From the NCBI RefSeq assembly GCF_029975155.1, contig NZ_JARKPQ010000180.1:1-58644 (forward strand): a stretch of DNA of 58,644 bases. The letters are read 5' to 3'. The notes beneath the pieces are model-generated. The model was not told the DNA's origin. It made no database searches and saw only the letters and a list, made by a program, of their open reading frames with translations. This stretch comes from Propionicimonas sp. Its GTDB lineage: Bacteria > Actinomycetota > Actinomycetes > Propionibacteriales > Propionibacteriaceae. Numbering within the stretch: the first letter of the stretch is position 1; every line of letters begins with the position of its first letter. Positions 53,509 through 58,644 of the stretch are shown here, one piece after another. The translations under genes were made by a program, and so were the position numbers.

Positions 53509-54521
53509 TGCGAGCGATGGTCTTCAGGCCAGGGGGCGAGCGTCTGGAAGAGGTACCGGAGCCCCGACCTCGCGTCGACGAGGTGCTGTTGCGTGTCGAG
53601 TTCTGCGGGATCTGCGGCAGCGACTTGCACGCTGGCGAGCCCGACTTCCATCCCGGGACAGTCATGGGACACGAGTTCTCTGCCACGGTGCAGGAGGTCG
53701 GGAGCCAGGTTGAACATGTCGGTCCGGGTGACCGGGTGGTCGTAAATCCGAACGGCGGCTGGTGTGGCACTTGTCGGGAATGTGTTCAGGGACGGGTCAA
53801 CTTGTGCCCGAGCATCTGGGCGACCTCAATCGGCCTGGCACGCGATGGCGGCCTGGCGCCTTACGTCGCCGTGCCGGAACGGTTCGTGCACCGGCTTCCG
53901 GATGAGTTCAGTCTGAAGACAGCGGCGCTCGTCGAACCGATGGGTGTAGCGCTCAGGACGGTTCGTAACTCCGGAATAATGGTTGGCGACAACGCCGTGG
54001 TCTTCGGCGCGGGTCCAATCGGCCTATTGGTCACCACGATTCTGGCTGCGGCAGGTGCGAACCAAATCGTTGTCGTTGAACCGAACCCGATGCGACGGCA
54101 CATTGCGTTGGGCCAAGGTGCCACCGATGCTCTTGATCCGAAGGTGACCCCTCTCGAGGGCTACTTTGAGGATAAGGGTCGCCCGAAATATGCGTTCGAG
54201 TGTTCAGGCAGCCCCGACTTGGTCGGAGTGGGGCTGAAGGTGCTAGGCCCTCGCGGCACTCTATCGGTTACCGGCTTTTCGCGACGCCCGCCACAGTTCG
54301 ATTCGGCTGAACTCCTGTTCAAAGAGCTTCAAATACGGGGCAGCTTCATCTACACGTCGGAGTTCCCTGAAGCCATAGCGTTCCTCGCCAGAGGAAAAGT
54401 AGACTTCAGTGCTTTGATCACCGGCATCGTGTCAGTAGAGAACGCGCACGAAGCATTCAGCGCGATGCGCACTTCCCCGGATGTCGTGAAGTACCTAGTT
54501 AGCGATTTCAATCAAGGCTGA
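53508..54521 (+). CDS. Zinc-dependent medium-chain alcohol/polyol dehydrogenase
   Basis: This 337-residue MDR enzyme has catalytic zinc ligands Cys36 and His55-Glu56 (GICGSDLHAGE; GHEF), structural zinc cysteines 86, 89, 92 and 100 (WCGTCRECVQGRVNLC) and a Rossmann motif GAGPIGLL. It resembles sorbitol or L-threonine dehydrogenases and would convert a secondary alcohol to a ketone. GGAGGAGA before the ATG is strong. It lies downstream of the aldo/keto reductase in the same transcription unit. Confidence 0.93.
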   Translation: MRAMVFRPGGERLEEVPEPRPRVDEVLLRVEFCGICGSDLHAGEPDFHPGTVMGHEFSATVQEVGSQVEHVGPGDRVVVNPNGGWCGTCRECVQGRVNLCPSIWATSIGLARDGGLAPYVAVPERFVHRLPDEFSLKTAALVEPMGVALRTVRNSGIMVGDNAVVFGAGPIGLLVTTILAAAGANQIVVVEPNPMRRHIALGQGATDALDPKVTPLEGYFEDKGRPKYAFECSGSPDLVGVGLKVLGPRGTLSVTGFSRRPPQFDSAELLFKELQIRGSFIYTSEFPEAIAFLARGKVDFSALITGIVSVENAHEAFSAMRTSPDVVKYLVSDFNQG

Positions 54522-54596
54522 TCGCTGTTCACCACGGCTCAGTCGCGCATCCTTGGGGATGTCATACACGTACCAATCTGGCAAATCCAGCATTAC

Positions 54597-54613
54597 CGGG
54601 GAGTTGGTCCCCG
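54597..54613 (+). terminator. Short hairpin before binding protein 2
   Basis: CGGGGA and TCCCCG pair around GTTGG. It lies between the alcohol dehydrogenase and the second binding-protein gene, 22 bases before that gene's ATG. It has no T run, so it may tune expression rather than terminate. Confidence 0.45.
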
Positions 54614-54634
54614 CGTACAGAATCGAGGATCAAG

Positions 54635-55699
54635 ATGAGTGTAATCAGTACGATTCGGCGTAAGGCGTCCTTCGTGCTGTCGGCAGGCGCGATCGGGCTC
54701 GCGATGGGGTTAGTCGGGTGTACTGGCGGAAGTACCGCAGTCGCACCGTCGGCGAGCGGTGGCAGCGCGGCCGCAGACATCAAGATTGGCATGTCCGTGC
54801 AGAAGCTCACCGATCCGTTCCAACTGGCAATGATCGCGTACGCGCAGGAGACATCGAAGGCTCAGGGTGTCACCCTGATGTCTCCGACCAACGCTGATTC
54901 CGACCCCGCAAAGCAGACCACCGACATTCAAACCACGCTAACCCAGTCGCCCAGCGCGATCATCGTAGGCCCGGTGGATGCCAAGGCGATTGTGCCATCC
55001 ATCACTAAAGCGAATCAGATGAACATTCCGGTGATCTCGATCGACCAAGCTCCTAGTGGCGGAAAGGTGGCAATGGTGGTTCGTGCCGATAATGTCGGCA
55101 TGGGACAGACCGGGTGTGAGGAGATGGGCCGGGTTCTAAACGGCAAGGGCACGGTGTTGGAGTTGCAGGGGGACCTGGCATCGTCCAACGGCCTAGACCG
55201 TTCGAAGGGCTTCTCAGAGTGCATGTCCCAGAAGTTCCCAGGGATCAAGGTTGTCCAGAAGCCGACGGGATGGGCGATGGACAAAGCGACGGATGCTGTG
55301 CAAACCGTGGCGAGCACCCAGCAGGTGGACGGGATCTTCATGGCCAGTGACTACTTCATTCCTGGCGTTCAAAAGGTGCTGACGTCCCTGGGCAAGTGGG
55401 TTCCGGTGGGGCAAGACAAGCATGTGACCTTGATCGGAATCGACGGTACGAAGGCCGCCCTGACCCTCATTAGTAGCGGCGAGCAGGACGCAACCGTATC
55501 CCAGCCGGCGAACCTTTATGGCGAGTGGGCGGTGAAATACGCCGTGGCGGCTGCCCAGGGCAAGACGTTCTCCGTTGGGAAGACCGACCACGGGAGCGAG
55601 ATCGTCGAGGTGGCGACCGGGCTGGCGGATCTGCTGCCTGCCCCGCTGGTTACCAAGGACAATGTCGATGACAAGACGCTGTGGGGCAACTCGAAGTGA
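54635..55699 (+). CDS. Sugar-binding lipoprotein 2 (CUT2, RbsB-like)
   Basis: This 354-residue solute-binding lipoprotein has lipobox LVGC (Cys29) and a linker rich in Ser/Ala/Gly. DIKIGMSVQKLTDPFQLAMI, SAIIVGPVDAKAIVPSITKA and IPVISIDQAPSG are the ribose-type strands around the binding cleft. It is only distantly like binding protein 1 and more like RbsB. GAGGA five bases before the ATG marks the start. It forms a second transporter with the ATPase and permease that follow. Confidence 0.92.
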   Translation: MSVISTIRRKASFVLSAGAIGLAMGLVGCTGGSTAVAPSASGGSAAADIKIGMSVQKLTDPFQLAMIAYAQETSKAQGVTLMSPTNADSDPAKQTTDIQTTLTQSPSAIIVGPVDAKAIVPSITKANQMNIPVISIDQAPSGGKVAMVVRADNVGMGQTGCEEMGRVLNGKGTVLELQGDLASSNGLDRSKGFSECMSQKFPGIKVVQKPTGWAMDKATDAVQTVASTQQVDGIFMASDYFIPGVQKVLTSLGKWVPVGQDKHVTLIGIDGTKAALTLISSGEQDATVSQPANLYGEWAVKYAVAAAQGKTFSVGKTDHGSEIVEVATGLADLLPAPLVTKDNVDDKTLWGNSK

Positions 55700-57243
55700 C
55701 CGGCGTTGAGGAGCGGCCATCTGAGACCGAGAGGCGCACGGCCCTTCAGGTTCGTGGGCTGACCAAGAGGTTCGGGACCACAGTGGCCCTCAACTCGATC
55801 GACGTCGATGTCGCCGAAGGCGAGGTGAGGGGGCTTGTCGGCCGCAACGGGGCCGGCAAGTCCACCCTCATCGCGGCGGTCACGGGCGTCCTTTCGCCTG
55901 ATGCGGGCACCATCTCATTTCCGTCCCTTGACCAAGACGGCCTGCGCCGGGAGCAAAGGGTCGCCTGCGTGTACCAGAAGAGCGCACTCGTGCCGTTCCT
56001 GACCGCTGCTGAGAACATCGTTGTCGATCGCTACCCGACGAACGGCGCGGGATTGGTGAACTGGAACGCCGCACGCCAGCGGGCCACGTCGCTGCTCGGT
56101 GAGTGGGGCGCGGCCCATGTGGTGGACGATGTCGTCAACACTTTGGATCCCTTGCAGCGCAAGATCGTCGAGATCTGCCGTGCGTTGAGTACTGGTGCCC
56201 GCATCCTCCTCCTGGATGAACCCACTGCCGGCCTTGATGGCGATGCGACGAAAACCTTGTTCGAGCACATGGCCAAGCTGACCGGCCAGGGGATCACGAT
56301 CCTCTATGTCTCCCACTACCTTGAAGAGATCTTCGAGGTCTGCGAGACCGTGACAGTGATGCGGGACGGCGGCGTTGTCGCGACGAGGCCGCTTGAGGGG
56401 CTCACCGTGGGGGACCTGGTGAGTGCCATGGTCGGGGGGGATGCGGTCGCCCGCGAGTTGGACACACCGGTGCTTCTCCCGGAAGATCCGGACGACGAGC
56501 CTTTGCTGTCGTCCAAGGGAATCAGCGTGGAGGGCGCGGTGGAGGACTTCTCGGTCGAGATCCGCCCGGGTGAGTGTGTTGGACTGGCCGGTCTGGAGGG
56601 TTCGGGAATCTTCGAGGTGGCCGAGGCGATCGCTGGGCTGCGTCCTCGCGAGGGCGGAACGCTGAGCGTGCGCGGCAAGGTAGTCCCGCCCAGCAATGTA
56701 ATGAAGGCGATCAAGAGTGGCATCGGGTTTCTGCCGGAGGACCGCCACACGAGCGGATTCGTGCCGGATCTGGCCAACGAGGAGAACGCGACGCTGAGCG
56801 TGCTCCATCGCCTGACCAGTTCCTTTGGAGCGATCAGCCCTCGGAGTCGTCGAAAGGTGTATTCCGAGCTGTCTCGAGCGTGGGAGATCAAGCAGGCGAG
56901 CTTCCAGCAGACCACCAAGGAATTGAGCGGTGGAAACCAGCAGAAGGTGGCGCTTGCGCGGGCCTTCGCATCCAAGCCAGAAGTCTTGGTACTGGCGAAC
57001 CCGACAGCAGGTGTGGACGTCTCAGCCAAGACATCTATCGTCAACTCGATCTCCGAAAGGGTCGCCAACGATCGAACGGCCTGCCTGATCGTGTCGACCG
57101 ACGAATCCGAGTTCCAACCGTGCAGCCGGGTCCTTGTTCTGTACCGCGGACGACTTGCAGCGGAACTGAGAGCTCCGTGGACCGAGCACCAACTTGCCGC
57201 AGCCGTGCAGGGTGAAGTGTCGTCCGCACCCGATGTCAAATGA
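55696..57243 (+). CDS. Sugar ABC transporter ATP-binding protein 2, with degenerate second domain
   Basis: This 515-residue CUT2 ATPase has two domains. NBD1 keeps Walker A GRNGAGKST (49-57) and Walker B ILLLDEPTAGLD, but its signature is altered (LDPLQRKIVEICRA). NBD2 keeps the signature LSGGNQQKVALARA but its Walker B reads VLVLANPTAGVD, so both the metal-binding Asp and the catalytic Glu are replaced by Ala-Asn near residue 433. Only one composite site can then hydrolyse ATP in the usual way. The start is the GTG at 55696, overlapping the binding-protein stop (GTGA). Confidence 0.92.
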   Translation: MTGVEERPSETERRTALQVRGLTKRFGTTVALNSIDVDVAEGEVRGLVGRNGAGKSTLIAAVTGVLSPDAGTISFPSLDQDGLRREQRVACVYQKSALVPFLTAAENIVVDRYPTNGAGLVNWNAARQRATSLLGEWGAAHVVDDVVNTLDPLQRKIVEICRALSTGARILLLDEPTAGLDGDATKTLFEHMAKLTGQGITILYVSHYLEEIFEVCETVTVMRDGGVVATRPLEGLTVGDLVSAMVGGDAVARELDTPVLLPEDPDDEPLLSSKGISVEGAVEDFSVEIRPGECVGLAGLEGSGIFEVAEAIAGLRPREGGTLSVRGKVVPPSNVMKAIKSGIGFLPEDRHTSGFVPDLANEENATLSVLHRLTSSFGAISPRSRRKVYSELSRAWEIKQASFQQTTKELSGGNQQKVALARAFASKPEVLVLANPTAGVDVSAKTSIVNSISERVANDRTACLIVSTDESEFQPCSRVLVLYRGRLAAELRAPWTEHQLAAAVQGEVSSAPDVK

Positions 57244-58319
57244 CAACAACGAAGCAGGAAGACTTGCACATGTCCCAACCAATGTCAGCCGTAGCGTCCG
57301 ACGATATGCCCGGACGCGCTATGCGCAGGGCTCGGTCGTTCTTCCGAGATCTGGCATTGATCCCAGTCATCGTCCTGGTGTTTGTTTTCGGCATACTCTT
57401 CGTCCCCAACTTCGCGACCGCGAACAACATCATCTCAAATATCTTCAGTGTGTCCGCCGTGCTGGGGGTGGCCGTTGTCGCACAGAGCATCGTGCTTATC
57501 GGTGGGTATTTCGATTTGTCGGCGCAATCCGTGATCGGATTGGCGCCGATGCTCATGGTATGGCTGTACACCACTGACGGCGGAATCGGAGCCGTCCCCC
57601 ATCCTTTGCTCGCCATTTTTTTGGCTCTCCTGTTGGGCGCCCTGGTCGGCTTCGTCAACGGCATCTTGGTTGGCAGATTAGGGATGAATGCATTCATCGT
57701 GACTCTTGCCATGCTGATCCTGCTTCAAGGATTCACCCTGGGCATCTCCGGTGGCCAAACATTTACTGATCTCCCCGGCCCGGTGGCGGCTCTCGGCTTT
57801 GCGAACATGGGTGGCGTGCCTGTGGACGTATTGATCCTCATAGCAGTCATCGCGATCGCAGCGATTTTTATGCGGAGCGCACCAACAGGTAGACGCATCT
57901 ATGCGATGGGTGGCAACAAGGAGGCCGCCCGTGCGGCCGGAATCAACACGCTGCGTCTCACGGTCGGGTTGTTCGTGTTCTCAGGAGTTATGGCGTCGTT
58001 CGCGGGCCTGATGCTTTCAGCGAGAATTGCTGCGGTGACTGCCAGTCAGGGGAACAACATCATCTTCACAGTCTTTGCAGCCGCGGTGATCGGCGGCATC
58101 AGCCTGGATGGCGGCCGGGGAACCATTGTCGGCGCGGCCACGGGTGTGCTCCTGCTCGGTATGATCCAGAACATCCTGGTGTTGTCAGCGGTCCCGTCGT
58201 TCTGGATCGATGCAACCTATGGTGCGATTATCCTCGGCGCTCTTCTCATCGGAAGCGACCAGGTGCGAAGTGTCCTTGATCGCCTGGGTGCGGCGGTCGG
58301 GTCGCGACGAACCACCTAA
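57240..58319 (+). CDS. Sugar ABC transporter permease (CUT2, RbsC-like)
   Basis: This 359-residue membrane protein has about nine hydrophobic segments, the variant motif GGYFDLSAQSVIGLAPML, and GRRIYAMGGNKEAARAAGINTLRL as the ATPase-coupling loop. It is the only permease of the second transporter, so it should act as a homodimer. I used the ATG at 57240, which overlaps the ATPase stop; an ATG ten codons later (57270) has AGGAAG upstream and may be the real start. Confidence 0.92.
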   Translation: MTTTKQEDLHMSQPMSAVASDDMPGRAMRRARSFFRDLALIPVIVLVFVFGILFVPNFATANNIISNIFSVSAVLGVAVVAQSIVLIGGYFDLSAQSVIGLAPMLMVWLYTTDGGIGAVPHPLLAIFLALLLGALVGFVNGILVGRLGMNAFIVTLAMLILLQGFTLGISGGQTFTDLPGPVAALGFANMGGVPVDVLILIAVIAIAAIFMRSAPTGRRIYAMGGNKEAARAAGINTLRLTVGLFVFSGVMASFAGLMLSARIAAVTASQGNNIIFTVFAAAVIGGISLDGGRGTIVGAATGVLLLGMIQNILVLSAVPSFWIDATYGAIILGALLIGSDQVRSVLDRLGAAVGSRRTT

Positions 58320-58386
58320 CCAATCCTCAATGAGTCAGCCTGTAGAGGCCGGCCTGCCCTCAATGACACCGTTTGTAAAAGGAACC

Positions 58387-58644
58387 ATGATGGTGGATAT
58401 TGCGCTTGATCCGAACATGTACTACTCGTCGTTGTCGACGGCTGACACGTTGCGCAAGGCGGCCGAACTCGGCTTCGGGTTCGTGGAGCTGTCGCCGAAC
58501 ACCGAGTTCCATTTCTGGCACCGCTATCCGAAGGCGGATGCGGAGTTCGTGGCGGGGCTGAATCGGGCGCAGGCTGAGACCGGGGTGAGGGTGCGGACGC
58601 TGAACCCGGTGTTCAACTGGTCCTCGACCGACGAGGTGGAGCGG
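58387..58644 (+). CDS. Sugar phosphate isomerase/epimerase-like protein (partial)
   Basis: The first 86 residues of a TIM-barrel protein are visible: MMVDIALDPNMYYSSLSTAD, then LRKAAELGFGFVELSPNTEF and TLNPVFNWSS. This is the pattern of the AP-endonuclease-2-like isomerase/epimerase family. AAAAGGA precedes the ATG. The GC content rises again here compared with the transporter genes. The gene runs off the window. Confidence 0.8.
   Translation, partial: MMVDIALDPNMYYSSLSTADTLRKAAELGFGFVELSPNTEFHFWHRYPKADAEFVAGLNRAQAETGVRVRTLNPVFNWSSTDEVER

Overview
The window looks like the chromosome of a high-GC, mycothiol-producing actinobacterium. The reasons are a mycothiol S-conjugate amidase (Mca), DUF4307 and DUF2277 proteins, a dCTP deaminase of the actinobacterial bifunctional type, many leaderless promoters (TANNNT six to eight bases before a start codon) and a conserved greA / DUF4307 / mca / small membrane protein / DUF255 / hlyIII / uppS order that, from memory, matches the mycobacterial Rv1080c-Rv1086 neighbourhood. 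Propionibacteriaceae or a relative is possible, but the sequence alone does not settle the family.

Layout. 0-7.6 kb: end of an unknown gene, a tRNA with anticodon UAA, an FMN reductase, a small Cys-rich protein, a Bax-inhibitor-like membrane protein, a NUDIX hydrolase, a zinc metallopeptidase overlapping an orphan D12-type DNA methyltransferase, a lipoprotein and an alkyladenine glycosylase. 7.8-13.9 kb: a complete Mrp Na+/H+ antiporter operon with fused MrpA-MrpB. 14-20.8 kb: SRPBCC protein, DUF2277, a LacI regulator, ung-msrA, an AI-2E family membrane protein, and a SHOCT/DUF4097-like plus DUF2089 pair. 20.9-28.3 kb: the greA to uppS block, with a QorB-like reductase and dcd in it. 28.6-38.6 kb: a GH31 glycosidase, PhoH2, a vanY-vanR-vanS-vanZ-like operon and two tandem TSUP exporters. 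38.6-44.2 kb: an aldehyde dehydrogenase and a TPP-riboswitch-controlled thiamin salvage operon (cytX-thiM-thiE-thiD). 44.7-58.6 kb: a LacI-headed carbohydrate island with two CUT2 ABC transporters, three oxidoreductases and the start of a sugar isomerase/epimerase. Its codon use is visibly less GC-biased than the rest, which suggests acquisition.

Non-coding structure is rich. At least four dispersed palindromic repeat families (called A to D here) are nested into composite elements. They fill the larger convergent gene gaps, and copies of family D repeatedly begin at or on the TGA stop codon of a neighbouring gene. In cytX the same repeat material is translated: the permease carries a roughly 90-residue repeat-derived tail containing a six-residue tandem repeat, and the overlap with thiM is kept. 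Other regulatory signals are a TPP riboswitch, a perfect 24-bp palindrome between hlyIII and uppS, CTTAAG boxes in 11-bp register before the van-like operon, a possible leader peptide before phoH2, and hairpins after the first sugar-binding protein gene.

How genes work together: the thiamin genes form one translationally coupled salvage operon; the Mrp genes form one ion-homeostasis complex; VanY/RR/HK/VanZ look like a cell-wall sensing and trimming unit; the island couples sugar import to successive oxidation or reduction of an unknown sugar or polyol.
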